A DNA stretch of 57,537 bases from a bacterium (GTDB taxonomy: Bacteria; Babelota; Babeliae; Babelales; Vermiphilaceae): contig JAKASV010000005.1 of the NCBI GenBank assembly GCA_021818945.1, positions 1-57,537 on the forward strand, written 5' to 3'. Of this stretch, positions 17,435-28,987 are shown piece after piece (the stretch's first letter is position 1; the number at the start of each line of letters is the position of its first letter). A model generated the notes under the pieces. That model worked only from the letters and a program-made list of their open reading frames with translations. It was not told the origin of the DNA and made no database searches. The translations under genes were made by a program, and so were the position numbers.

Positions 17435-18934
17435 TTACCGTTTTTTGAGCGCAGGGAAGAGAATAACATCTTTAATTGAGGTAGTATTGGTCAACAACAT
17501 GGTCAATCTATCAATCCCTATACCCGCACCAACAGTAGGTGGCAACCCATGCTCTAATGCCAAAACATAATCAGCATCATAATAGTGGGCCTCTTGGTCG
17601 CCAATTTCCCGCGCTGCCGCCTGCTGCCGAAATCTTGCAGCTTGATCGAATGGATCATTTAACTCATTGTATCCATTAGCTACTTCCATGCCACCTATAA
17701 AGAGTTCAAACCGTGGCACTACAACCGTATTATTCGGATCACGCTTAGTTAATGGAGAAATTTCTATAGGATAATCAGTAACAAAGGTTGGATTGACCAG
17801 TTTTTTCTCGACAAGTTCTTCAAATAAGGCTAATAATTTATAACCCCACGAAACTTTAGAATCAATTTGAATGTGATGTTTTTTGATAGTTGTATCAATA
17901 GTTTCTGGTGCCAAATCAGAAGCTGGTATGCCACCATGCTTGACTACTGCATCTTGCATACTGATACGTTCGAATGGTTTACTTAAATCTATTGTCATTG
18001 CGCCATAGTTCACCGTACGCGTCTGATTTACTCGTTCAGCTATATATTGTAATAACTGCTCGATAAAATCCATCATAAATCTATAATCTTTATGAGCTAC
18101 ATAGAACTCCGCCATGGTAAATTCCGGGTTATGACGGGTCGATATCCCTTCGTTTCTGAAATTACGATTGATTTCATAAACCCGTTCAAAGCCACCGATG
18201 ACGAGTCTTTTTAAATAAAGCTCTGGGGCTATACGTAAATAAAAATCAGTATCAAGGGCATTATGATGGGTACTAAATGGTTTAGCAGCAGCCCCTCCTG
18301 GAATCGGATGCAGCATTGGTGTTTCTACTTCCATAAAACCATGGTCATCAAAATAATCCCTCATAAGTCGAATAATAGCGGAACGTTTTTTGAACCGCTC
18401 ACGACTTTCTTGATTAGTTATTAAATCAAGGTACCGTTGTCTATAAATTGTTTCGATATCTGCAAGACCATGAAATTTTTCTGGCAATGGATGAAGACAC
18501 TTGCTGAGCAATGTATATTCTGTTACACGCAGGGTAATTTCACCCGTTTTAGTTTTAAATAGTGGGCCTTTGACCCAAATAATATCACCTACATCTACAA
18601 AATCCTTAAACTGCTCAAAAAGTGTATCCCCGATAATATCCTGCCTTATATAGACCTGGATCCGGCCAGAATTATCTTGGATATGAACAAATGCGGTTTT
18701 GCCATGTAATCTGACTGCCATAACACGGCCAGCCACGGTATACTCATATGATTCAGGAACTTTTTCAAAATTGTTAATCGCTCCATGACATGTAGATGAA
18801 ACCTCTTTCTGTTGTGGCCATGGATCGATGCCCAAAGCTTTCATTGCTTCAACTTTTGCCAGTCTCACAGCATACTCAAGTGAAGCATCCTGTTCTTGCA
18901 AATGTTCGCGCTCGGCATTTTGTTTGTTTTCCAT
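17435..18934 (-). CDS. lysS: lysyl-tRNA synthetase (class II)
   Basis: This enzyme charges tRNA-Lys. The 499-residue protein has an N-terminal OB fold (YTVAGRVMAVRLHGKTAFVHIQD) and a class II catalytic core: motif 1 around FMEVETPMLHPIPGGAAA, motif 2 FRNEGISTRHNPEFTMAEFY and motif 3 GAGIGIDRLTMLLTN. Ends and length are standard for bacterial LysS. It is separated from the upstream sod gene by that gene's terminator, so it has its own transcript. Confidence 0.97.
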   Translation of the reverse strand: MENKQNAEREHLQEQDASLEYAVRLAKVEAMKALGIDPWPQQKEVSSTCHGAINNFEKVPESYEYTVAGRVMAVRLHGKTAFVHIQDNSGRIQVYIRQDIIGDTLFEQFKDFVDVGDIIWVKGPLFKTKTGEITLRVTEYTLLSKCLHPLPEKFHGLADIETIYRQRYLDLITNQESRERFKKRSAIIRLMRDYFDDHGFMEVETPMLHPIPGGAAAKPFSTHHNALDTDFYLRIAPELYLKRLVIGGFERVYEINRNFRNEGISTRHNPEFTMAEFYVAHKDYRFMMDFIEQLLQYIAERVNQTRTVNYGAMTIDLSKPFERISMQDAVVKHGGIPASDLAPETIDTTIKKHHIQIDSKVSWGYKLLALFEELVEKKLVNPTFVTDYPIEISPLTKRDPNNTVVVPRFELFIGGMEVANGYNELNDPFDQAARFRQQAAAREIGDQEAHYYDADYVLALEHGLPPTVGAGIGIDRLTMLLTNTTSIKDVILFPALKKR

Positions 18935-19062
18935 ATGTTCTCACTTCTACAATAGTCTCTATTTCATCCACCTTAATCAACAGGGAATAGTATACACATA
19001 TGACAAATTTTTTCATCACTAAAGCAAAATTTTATTCAGTCGAGCATTCAGCATTTTCAAGC

Positions 19063-19094
19063 AAAAAAAATGCCCACGATGATCTATCGTAGGC
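19063..19094 (-). terminator. rho-independent terminator of the ftsB-sod unit
   Basis: On the minus strand GCCTACGAT (19094-19086) pairs with ATCGTGGGC (19080-19072) over 9 bp with one wobble and a 5-base loop, followed by ATTTTTTTT. Confidence 0.9.
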
Positions 19095-19117
19095 TAGCTT
19101 CCGTCTATCAATATTAT

Positions 19118-19843
19118 TTAAGCATGCTCTTTGAGTGCCATAAAATTTTTAGCTACCTGGTCCCAGTTGACCACGTGCCACCAATTTTCAATATAGTCTG
19201 GTCGTCTGTTTTGGTATTTTAGATAATAGGCATGTTCCCACACATCAAACACGAGTATCGGCTCGAGCCCTTGAGTCATGGGTACATCATGACCGGGAGT
19301 AGTTATGATAACCAACTTGCCCATTTTATCTACACAAAGCCATACCCAACCACTACCAAAAAACGCCTTGCAATCTTTTGAAAAAGCATCTTTAAAATTG
19401 GCAAAATTACCAAAATCATGCTCAATTGCTTTGGCAAGTTCTCCTGTCGGTTCACCTTGGCCTGCTTTGCCTAAAATCTTCCAAAATAAGCTATGGGCAT
19501 AATGACCGCCACCATTATTGCGCACTGCTACCCTAATAACAGCTGGGATTTTTTCCAAAGAAACGAGCAACGTCTCTAAAGGCATATTCTGGAACTCAGG
19601 ATAATCTGCAAGTGCCTTATTCAAGTTATCAACGTACGACTGGTGATGCTTGGTATAGTGAATCTCCATAGTACGCGCATCAATAAAAGGTTCGAGCTCA
19701 TTGTAAGGATATGGCAATGGTGGCAATATATACATTTTTTGTTCCTTTCTCATAATTTTACTATCTTTTTTTTCTTGTTCTTTAGCATAATTCAGACTTA
19801 CACTTATACCTAAAAGTATAACGAAATTCGTGAGATTTTTCAC
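19118..19843 (-). CDS. Fe/Mn superoxide dismutase with signal peptide
   Basis: This enzyme converts superoxide to oxygen and peroxide. The catalytic part starts at LPPLPYPYNELEP and has the metal ligands in HYTKHHQSY, GGHYAHSLFW and DVWEHAYYLKYQN. I set the start at the GTG at 19843: AAAGGG is seven bases upstream, it starts 16 bases after the ftsB stop, and it gives a clean signal peptide (VKNLTNFVILLGISVSLNYA), so the enzyme would be exported. A second start, the ATG at 19735, has AAAGGA seven bases upstream and gives the canonical cytosolic length. Iron or manganese preference is unclear. Confidence 0.92.
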   Translation of the reverse strand: MKNLTNFVILLGISVSLNYAKEQEKKDSKIMRKEQKMYILPPLPYPYNELEPFIDARTMEIHYTKHHQSYVDNLNKALADYPEFQNMPLETLLVSLEKIPAVIRVAVRNNGGGHYAHSLFWKILGKAGQGEPTGELAKAIEHDFGNFANFKDAFSKDCKAFFGSGWVWLCVDKMGKLVIITTPGHDVPMTQGLEPILVFDVWEHAYYLKYQNRRPDYIENWWHVVNWDQVAKNFMALKEHA

Positions 19844-19859
19844 CGTCTTGCCCTTTGTT

Positions 19860-20141
19860 TTATTTAATAAAAAATATTTCTTCTGATTGACGTGCCATTT
19901 GCAGCAGCTCACGTGCTACTTTTTCTTTAAAAAATGGATCTGATTCCCATGCAGTTATGTCACGCTGCAAAGAAGAAATTTCACTCTGTAATTGGGTAAT
20001 TTCATTTTCTAGCTTCACATTATCATTCTGCAAAGAATGTAACGTTAAAATCCCGTCGACACCAAAAAAATAGACTCCAAAAAAGATACATATTTCAGCA
20101 TATAAAAATAATCGTGAAAGATATGATTTAGGTCTACGCAC
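19860..20141 (-). CDS. ftsB: FtsB/DivIC-like cell-division protein
   Basis: FtsB-type proteins bridge FtsL and FtsQ at the division site. The 93-residue product has a short basic N-terminus (RRPKSYLSRL), one membrane segment (AEICIFFGVYFFGVDGIL), a coiled coil (LQNDNVKLENEITQLQSEIS) and the family end EKVARELLQMARQSEEIFFI. I set the start at the GTG at 20141 because GGAG stands six bases upstream; the frame is open another 22 codons without a site. It lies directly before the superoxide dismutase gene. Confidence 0.82.
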   Translation of the reverse strand: MRRPKSYLSRLFLYAEICIFFGVYFFGVDGILTLHSLQNDNVKLENEITQLQSEISSLQRDITAWESDPFFKEKVARELLQMARQSEEIFFIK

Positions 20142-20258
20142 AAGTGACTCCTTTTTTTGAATAGCAATCACAATATTTATATAAACACATTCTTCCATTA
20201 TATACAAGAAAATAGCTATGCTGTTTTTAAGTTTTTATGATAGTTGAAAGGAGATACG

Positions 20259-21743
20259 ATGAAGCTTGCCTGTTTTACCGTCATTTTATTCATATACTCA
20301 CTAGCACTTTGTGCTAATGAAAAAAGAGCTGAACCGGAAAACGCAAACGACTTTGATACAACAGTCTATAATGCAACAAGTACCCTTGCACAGGTGCTGC
20401 AACTTGTTAAACAAAAACATTATCGACCAACTAAAGATCTTGAAAATAGTCTTTATGATGGTATTGATACATTCTTAAGTCGCCTAGACCCCCATTCCGG
20501 CTTTTTAGGCCCAAAAAGCTATAACAATATTTTGAACATGATGAGCGGTGAATTTTGTGGCATTGGTGTTGTCATTGACGTAACACGACAAACGAAAGAC
20601 CGTTTTTTGACCGTGGTCGACACCATTTGTCAGGGACCTGCTGAAAAAGCTGGGGTAAAACCATTTGATAAGATTGTTGACATAGATGGCCAAGTTTTAG
20701 AGGGAATGTCTACTGAAGAAGCAACTGCAAAACTCAAAGGCAAACAAGGCACCCAAGTCACTATTAAGATAATGCGTGAATCTAAAGGCATTGAAAAAGG
20801 AGATCTTTTAACATTCGACATCAAACGGGATGTCATAAAAGAGCAAAATTCCCGCTCATTTTTACTGAATGATCAAAATGTCTGCTACATTGGATTCAAT
20901 ATGTTCACAGAAACCTCGGTCGACCAGCTAGAAAAACTTGTCGAACAGGCCCACAAAAAAAGGTATAAAGGAATCATTCTCGATTTACGAAACAATTCCG
21001 GCGGACTGCTTCAGGCTGCAATCGACATTGCCGGACTTTTTGTTGATAAAGGAAGTCAAGTATGTGTGACAAAAGACAAAAATAATAAGGAAATTGAACG
21101 TTATGTCACAAAACGTAAGCCAATCTCATGCAGTACACCATTCATTGTAATTTTGATTAATAATTACACGGCATCTGCCGCAGAAATTCTTGCTGGGGTG
21201 CTTAAAATTCATTCTGATGCACAAAAAAAGGCTGATAAACCGATAGTGATACTCGTTGGTACAAAAAGTTTTGGTAAAGGTTCAGTTCAAGAAATAATAC
21301 CATTGAGCAACGACTGTGCTGCAAAAATCACCACATCTCTTTATTATTTACCAGACGGTAATTCAATCCAAGGCATTGGCATTGAACCAGATGTAATAGT
21401 TGAACGAACAAGTCCTTTGCCGGAACAAATTGCCTGGTTTAATGCAAATTATGGTCATGAACAGGCACTTGCTAATTATATTAAGCAAGACGGCATTGAT
21501 AATAAAGAGAAAGAAGCAAAAAAACCAGAACAGAAAAAAGAAGTTAAAGGGTTACTTGAACGTACGAAAGAAATGCTTGAAACTGACAATCAATTTCAAG
21601 AGGCAATCACCATAATTAATTTACTCAATACTGCAAAATCGATTGCTCCAAAAACGGTGAATAATCGCCCATCAGCTGTCGATTTTCTCAAGAATAATTA
21701 TCATTCGAATAAGAAAATCGAGCTCACCGAAATTAAGATATAA
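20259..21743 (+). CDS. carboxy-terminal processing protease (S41 family)
   Basis: This is a periplasmic serine protease that trims C-termini of envelope proteins. The roughly 494-residue protein has a signal peptide (MKLACFTVILFIYSLALCA), the entry segment DPHSGFLGPKSY, a PDZ domain (GIGVVIDV to about residue 190) and the peptidase domain with IILDLRNNSGG, the catalytic serine in NYTASAAEIL (about 306) and lysine in KSFGKGSVQE (about 339). The start at 20259 has AAAGGAG five bases upstream. The C-terminal 80 residues are lysine/glutamate-rich and helical. It converges on glmS with only 29 bases between the stops and no visible terminator. Confidence 0.95.
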   Translation: MKLACFTVILFIYSLALCANEKRAEPENANDFDTTVYNATSTLAQVLQLVKQKHYRPTKDLENSLYDGIDTFLSRLDPHSGFLGPKSYNNILNMMSGEFCGIGVVIDVTRQTKDRFLTVVDTICQGPAEKAGVKPFDKIVDIDGQVLEGMSTEEATAKLKGKQGTQVTIKIMRESKGIEKGDLLTFDIKRDVIKEQNSRSFLLNDQNVCYIGFNMFTETSVDQLEKLVEQAHKKRYKGIILDLRNNSGGLLQAAIDIAGLFVDKGSQVCVTKDKNNKEIERYVTKRKPISCSTPFIVILINNYTASAAEILAGVLKIHSDAQKKADKPIVILVGTKSFGKGSVQEIIPLSNDCAAKITTSLYYLPDGNSIQGIGIEPDVIVERTSPLPEQIAWFNANYGHEQALANYIKQDGIDNKEKEAKKPEQKKEVKGLLERTKEMLETDNQFQEAITIINLLNTAKSIAPKTVNNRPSAVDFLKNNYHSNKKIELTEIKI

Positions 21744-21772
21744 ATCATGAGCGCACTTGGCTTAACTATGGA

Positions 21773-23617
21773 TTACTCAACCGTTACCGATTTTGCCAAA
21801 TTACGCGGTTTGTCGATTGGCCGACCAAGCTCCTTGGCAATTTCATATACTAATAACTGCATCAGACCCGTCATTGCAATGGTACCAAGTAACGGTTTAA
21901 CATCAGGAATAATAAAGACACGATCGGCTAATAGTTGCAGCTCTTTTTGGTGCTCAAAAGTAAATGCCACCACGTGACCACCACGAACTTTAACCTCCTG
22001 GACATTGCCTAGCAACTTCTGATAAATCAATGGATCTTGACTCGAAAAAACAAAAACAGGTGTTTTGACATCAATAAGTGCCAGGGGCCCATGCTTGAGT
22101 TCGCCTGCTGAATAGCACAAAGCATAACGGTAAGCTGTCTCTTTAAGTTTGAGCGCAGCTTCTTGCGCAAATGGATAGCTCTCATGGCGGCCTAAAAAAA
22201 TAAAATTTTGGCTTTGAGCATATTCTTTGGCTACCGAATGAGTAATATCCATCCGATAGTTTTCCATACAACTTTCAAGTAATTGGGCTACAACAAGAAG
22301 ATCCTCTTGGGCCATATGCATCTGTTGCTGATTAATCAACCCTTTTTCTAGCGCCAAACGATGAGCTAGCCAATAGAGTACGGTCAGCTGTGCCGAAAAA
22401 GCTTTAGTTGACACAACCGCTATCTCATATCCTGCTTGAGTAAGTAAAAAACCATCAGCTTCACGCACCATGGTACTTGATGCTACATTCGTCAGGGCGA
22501 CAGTGGGTACGTGATGTGTTTGGAGCATACGCATTGCTTCAAGTGTATCCGCCGTTTCACCCGATTGTGATACCGCAAGATAAACGCTGTTTTCTGAAGG
22601 GAAAAAAGGCATATAGCGAAATTCAGAAGCAAGATGAACATAGGCAGGAATTTTTGTGATCTTTTCAAAAAAGAACTTACCAATACTTGCAGCATGGTAA
22701 GAAGTTCCACATCCGATCATATTGAAAGATTTTAACGATTGAGCAGTTTCTTGGGTTATCCCCATGTATTGCCAAACTTCATTACTTATTTGCCTCAAAA
22801 AATCTACCGTCGCATGAATAACTTCTTTTTGCTCATAGATTTCTTTGAGCATGAAATGTTCATGCCCCTTCCGTTCCTGGTTTACCCAATCTATTGTTAA
22901 CTCTTGTACTTTTATAGGCAAAGCATGCCCTTTAAAATCATAGAGTTCAATCTGATCTGCCTTAACAATAGCAAAACTTTCATCGGGCAAAAAACAAACT
23001 TTTGAACTATTTCCTGCAAAGGCTAAAGGATCGGAGGCAATAAAAAGTTCATCATCGCCAATGCCAATACATAATGGTGAACGTTTTCGGACCAACACTA
23101 TACAATCAGGATAATTTTCCATTAAAACCAGAAAAGCATAGGCACCTTCCAGTTTATTCACCAAATCAATTATCGCTTTTTTAAGAGTCACGTGAGAAAG
23201 CAAGAGAACTTCTAATTGATGGGCAATAACTTCAGTATCAGTCGCTGAAAAAAAGACATGGCCAGCTTCTTCAAGCTGGCGTTTTAACGCATAACAATTT
23301 TCGATAATTCCATTGTGAACAATAGAAATAGTTTTATTACAATCAAAATGGGGATGAGCATTATGTTCGGTTACAGCACCATGAGTCGACCAGCGGGTAT
23401 GCCCAATACCCACATACCCATCGATAGGTTCTTTTTTGAGCTTTTTTTCTAAATTTTCAAGCCTACCAACCGCTTTTGCATATAAAAGACGTGAATCGCG
23501 GGGACATAAGCAAGCAAATCCAGCAGAATCATATCCTCGATACTCAAGGCGTCGCAAACCCTCGAGAATAAAAGAGCGACATGATCTTTTGCCAACGTAC
23601 CCAACAACGCTGCACAT
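21773..23617 (-). CDS. glmS: glutamine-fructose-6-phosphate aminotransferase
   Basis: GlmS makes glucosamine-6-phosphate, the first step to UDP-GlcNAc for peptidoglycan and LPS. The 614-residue protein has the N-terminal glutaminase with the nucleophile Cys2 (MCSVVGYVG), RRLEYRGYDSAG and HTRWSTHGAVTEHNAHPH, then two SIS sugar-isomerase domains (GCGTSYHAAS, SQSGETADTLEAM, SAGELKHGPLALID) and the end DKPRNLAKSVTVE. All are diagnostic. Its start is 52 bases after rpsI. I see no glmS ribozyme in the short gap. Confidence 0.98.
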   Translation of the reverse strand: MCSVVGYVGKRSCRSFILEGLRRLEYRGYDSAGFACLCPRDSRLLYAKAVGRLENLEKKLKKEPIDGYVGIGHTRWSTHGAVTEHNAHPHFDCNKTISIVHNGIIENCYALKRQLEEAGHVFFSATDTEVIAHQLEVLLLSHVTLKKAIIDLVNKLEGAYAFLVLMENYPDCIVLVRKRSPLCIGIGDDELFIASDPLAFAGNSSKVCFLPDESFAIVKADQIELYDFKGHALPIKVQELTIDWVNQERKGHEHFMLKEIYEQKEVIHATVDFLRQISNEVWQYMGITQETAQSLKSFNMIGCGTSYHAASIGKFFFEKITKIPAYVHLASEFRYMPFFPSENSVYLAVSQSGETADTLEAMRMLQTHHVPTVALTNVASSTMVREADGFLLTQAGYEIAVVSTKAFSAQLTVLYWLAHRLALEKGLINQQQMHMAQEDLLVVAQLLESCMENYRMDITHSVAKEYAQSQNFIFLGRHESYPFAQEAALKLKETAYRYALCYSAGELKHGPLALIDVKTPVFVFSSQDPLIYQKLLGNVQEVKVRGGHVVAFTFEHQKELQLLADRVFIIPDVKPLLGTIAMTGLMQLLVYEIAKELGRPIDKPRNLAKSVTVE

Positions 23618-23669
23618 AGCTGTATGCTTTCCTCTGTCGGTAAAAATATGACCCTAGATCGGACAAAGA

Positions 23670-24122
23670 TTAACGTTTTACGAACTGGAATTTACGACGA
23701 GCAGCTTTTTGACCATATTTTTTACGTTCTTTGCGGCGTGAATCCACGGTCAACATACCATGTTGGCGCAATACTGAGCGAACTGTCTCATCTATGCTTA
23801 ACAATGCTCGAGCAATACCAAGTTGAATAGCACCAGCCTGGGAATGCATCCCTCCACCATTCACATTAACTTCAACGTCATAATGAGAAGCGGTAGGGAT
23901 GACATGGATTGGAGCTGCAGCTTCTTTAGAGTTAAGTTCGGTGTCAAAATAATCGGTATGCTTTTTGCCATTAACAAGAAGATTGCCTGAACCCCTGACA
24001 AGCCAGACACGAGCGACTGAAGTCTTACGACGACCGACACCATGAGCTAACTTAGATCCCTTTACTGTAATTTTTTGAGCTTGCATAGCTTCACTTTTTA
24101 CTTTTACTTTATCAACTACCAT
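23670..24122 (-). CDS. rpsI: 30S ribosomal protein S9
   Basis: The 150-residue protein has a short N-terminal extension of about 25 residues, then GVGRRKTSVARVWL, VNGGGMHSQAGAIQLGIARAL and the basic end ARRKFQFVKR that reaches the P-site tRNA. AAGGA precedes the ATG. The usual partner rplM (L13) is absent; tRNA-Thr and dksA-like genes lie upstream and glmS lies downstream on the same strand. A 7-bp hairpin with a GAAA loop on the plus strand (24186-24203 region) lies in its leader; its role is unknown. Confidence 0.97.
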   Translation of the reverse strand: MVVDKVKVKSEAMQAQKITVKGSKLAHGVGRRKTSVARVWLVRGSGNLLVNGKKHTDYFDTELNSKEAAAPIHVIPTASHYDVEVNVNGGGMHSQAGAIQLGIARALLSIDETVRSVLRQHGMLTVDSRRKERKKYGQKAARRKFQFVKR

Positions 24123-24231
24123 ACAGAAACATCCTTAACGTAAGTACGTACTAACGGGCTTTACAATTTTAAAACCTTTGGGATTACTATCCTAGAAATA
24201 GGATAATAAAATTGCAAAAAAAGTCAAAAAA

Positions 24232-24306
<75 letters not shown>

Positions 24307-24310
24307 GTTA

Positions 24311-24682
24311 TCAGGAAACCCCTTCCCGCTCACGCTCTTCATAGGTTTCTTGGCATAAAATACAGCGCGTAGCATTCGGGTACGATTTCAACCTCTTTTC
24401 AGAAATTGGTTCATGACAGTCTACACAGATACCATAGGTACCGTCTTCTATCATGTCAAGCGCTCTGACTATACGATTATACTCTTCAACCCTAGAATCT
24501 TGCAAGGAGCTACTTAAAAGTTCCATGGTCGATGTTAAAGCCTGATCACCTTGATCTTGCACCTCATCGGCAAATTTTTCTTTATATAATCGCATTAAAT
24601 CTTCTTGTATTTCTTGTCTTCGTTCAAGGAGTTCCTGTTTGACTTTACGGATATCCGGAACATTCGAAGCATTTTTCTTCAC
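24311..24682 (-). CDS. DksA/TraR-type zinc-finger protein
   Basis: The 123-residue protein has a long helical coiled-coil N-terminus (KVKQELLERRQEIQEDLMR) and a C-terminal four-cysteine finger of the family type: GICVDCHEPI, then RCILCQETYE. DksA-like proteins bind the RNA polymerase secondary channel and tune transcription; small members of the same family have other roles, so the call stays at family level. The end of tadA overlaps its start (ATGA), so the two genes are coupled. Confidence 0.88.
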   Translation of the reverse strand: MKKNASNVPDIRKVKQELLERRQEIQEDLMRLYKEKFADEVQDQGDQALTSTMELLSSSLQDSRVEEYNRIVRALDMIEDGTYGICVDCHEPISEKRLKSYPNATRCILCQETYEEREREGVS

Positions 24683-25179
24683 AACTCTTCTTTCTTTTTT
24701 AAGCGCCTGACCTTAAAAAAACCCTTCAATAGTGCAGAAGCTTCTTCAGCACATACACCTTCAACAATTTTTACAACGTCTTCATTGTATACCCAAAACC
24801 CCCTATCTTTGTCAACAAGTTGATAACCAAACAAGGGAGATCGAGCGCCATAGACAACGCCAGCACATCTACTCAAAGTAATTAAATTCATACACATGCA
24901 ACAAGGCTCTAAAGTCACATAGACCCAACAGCCACAAAGACGCCAATCGTTCATCGTGCGTCCCGCTTTAGTAATAGCTATCATTTCTGCATGAAAAGCC
25001 TGACACGAGCGTTTTTCAGTTTGATTATACCCTCTGCCTATGATAATCCCTTCGGGGCTAACCACTATCGCCCCTACAGGCACTTCCTCATGCTTTAAGG
25101 CCAAGCGAGCTTGCATCATTGCCTGCCTCATAAAAATGATATCTTTTTTATGTCCAAAATTACTGACCATGGCCCTCAT
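24679..25179 (-). CDS. tadA: tRNA-specific adenosine deaminase
   Basis: TadA changes the wobble adenosine of tRNA-Arg(ACG) to inosine. The protein has the deaminase zinc site: HAEM with the proton-shuttling glutamate and the PCCMC pair, plus EVPVGAIVV in the N-terminal strand. I chose the ATG at 25179; the frame is open 11 codons further up to a TTG, and an ATG three codons later is also possible, since AAGGG and GAGGG stand between them. Length is about 166 residues, as in E. coli. It is followed by the dksA-like gene with a 4-base overlap. Confidence 0.93.
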   Translation of the reverse strand: MRAMVSNFGHKKDIIFMRQAMMQARLALKHEEVPVGAIVVSPEGIIIGRGYNQTEKRSCQAFHAEMIAITKAGRTMNDWRLCGCWVYVTLEPCCMCMNLITLSRCAGVVYGARSPLFGYQLVDKDRGFWVYNEDVVKIVEGVCAEEASALLKGFFKVRRLKKKEEL

Positions 25180-25431
25180 GTCCCTTAACAAATTCTCAAT
25201 TGTCTTTGACAACTCTTTAATTACTATGCAAAAATCAAGCTCAACCTGTCCATATCTTTACAGTATCTATTCACATACAATGAAAAATTGGTCTATTTTT
25301 TAAATAATTGTACAGACAGCAGCAACAATTTCAATCAAAAATAGGCATGACCGTTAAGGGCGCAGAAAAATCTCAAAAAATCCTTCTAAATGCAATTTTT
25401 TTAGAAAAAATTAGGCTTTCTATACTCTTCA

Positions 25432-25440
25432 TGATATAAT
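25432..25440 (+). promoter_or_regulatory. extended -10 promoter for gyrB
   Basis: TGATATAAT at 25432-25440 is a perfect extended -10 (TGN plus TATAAT). The -35 region (TTAGGC near 25411) is weak, as is usual for extended -10 promoters. It would give a leader of about 70 bases to the gyrB start. The rest of the gap between tadA and gyrB (25180-25516) shows nothing else. Confidence 0.6.
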
Positions 25441-25447
25441 GAAGTAA

Positions 25448-27931
<2,484 letters not shown>

Positions 27932-27933
27932 AT

Positions 27934-28914
27934 ATGACGAAGCTTTTTCAATCAATAGATCTTTATTGCCAAAAACATGAGCTCATTCCACCACAATCGA
28001 TCATTATTTTGGGTCTCTCTGGAGGCCCAGATTCTACGTTGCTTGCCCATTATTTGAGCCTAAAACAGAAAACCGGAGATATTAAATTAATTGCTGCACA
28101 TCTCGATCATGAATGGAGAGCCAATTCTCAAAATGATGTTGAATTTTGTCGTAATCAAACTCAGCTTCTTGGGGTAGAGTTAATTGCCGCCAAAGCATCT
28201 GAACTTTCATTTAAACCAAAATTTAATGGCTCTAAAGAAGATTTAGGCCGGCTACTGCGCAGACATTTTTTTGAAGAAGTAAGAAAACAAAAAGGCGCGA
28301 ACTTGATTGCCCTAGCTCACCAGATGCAAGATCAACAAGAAACATTTTTTATCCGTATGATACGCGGAAGTTCGTTGGCTGGACTAACAGCAATGCGACC
28401 CCGCCAAGGCCATTATGTTCGCCCTTTACTTGAAACTAACCGCTCCGATATCATTGCCTATTTAGACAATAACCAAATTCCCTATTTGATTGACCCAAGT
28501 AATGAATCAGATCTCTATTTACGCAATAGAATTCGCAATAAAGTTTTACCCATGTTAAGGACCATTGATAATCGCTTTGATCAGAACTTTGCACGAACTT
28601 TGGCACAACTTAAAGAAACAGATCAACTTTTAGAAGAAATTACCTTTACAACTCTGTCTTCTATCAGTTTTAAAGATGGCAATGCAGTTGGCATAAAAAT
28701 AAAAGAGTTTAACCTGCTTGCCCCCGTTATTAAAAAACGGGTCATTATCATGTGGCTCATTCATGAACAGGTCCCTTTTACCCCAAGTGACCACTTTTTG
28801 AATGAAATCATACATTTTCTAGAAAAACCAACTGGCAAAACTCATCAAATTGCCCTTACGTGGTCTCTCAAAAAGAAAAATTCTGTGGCTAAAATTATAA
28901 ATATAAATCTATAG
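27934..28914 (+). CDS. tilS: tRNA(Ile)-lysidine synthase
   Basis: TilS adds lysine to the C34 of tRNA-Ile(CAU) so that it reads AUA. The 326-residue protein has the PP-loop GLSGGPDSTLLAHYL (about residues 27-41), AAHLDHEWR, ALAHQMQDQQETFFIRMIRG and LLETNRSDI, then LRNRIRNKVLPML. It is short: it keeps the catalytic N-terminal domain but little of the C-terminal substrate domains found in E. coli. The start codon lies two bases after the gyrB stop, so translation is probably coupled. Confidence 0.94.
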   Translation: MTKLFQSIDLYCQKHELIPPQSIIILGLSGGPDSTLLAHYLSLKQKTGDIKLIAAHLDHEWRANSQNDVEFCRNQTQLLGVELIAAKASELSFKPKFNGSKEDLGRLLRRHFFEEVRKQKGANLIALAHQMQDQQETFFIRMIRGSSLAGLTAMRPRQGHYVRPLLETNRSDIIAYLDNNQIPYLIDPSNESDLYLRNRIRNKVLPMLRTIDNRFDQNFARTLAQLKETDQLLEEITFTTLSSISFKDGNAVGIKIKEFNLLAPVIKKRVIIMWLIHEQVPFTPSDHFLNEIIHFLEKPTGKTHQIALTWSLKKKNSVAKIININL

Positions 28915-28987
28915 CTATTTCTTTCATTAATCTAGGGCATTGAGTATCATAAGAAAGGAATCTATCAAAGACCTACGGGAGGGTTTC

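Noticed and set aside
19844-19912. N-terminal extension of the superoxide dismutase up to 19912
   Set aside because: It would overlap ftsB, and the GTG at 19843 has a well-placed ribosome site and gives a clean signal peptide.
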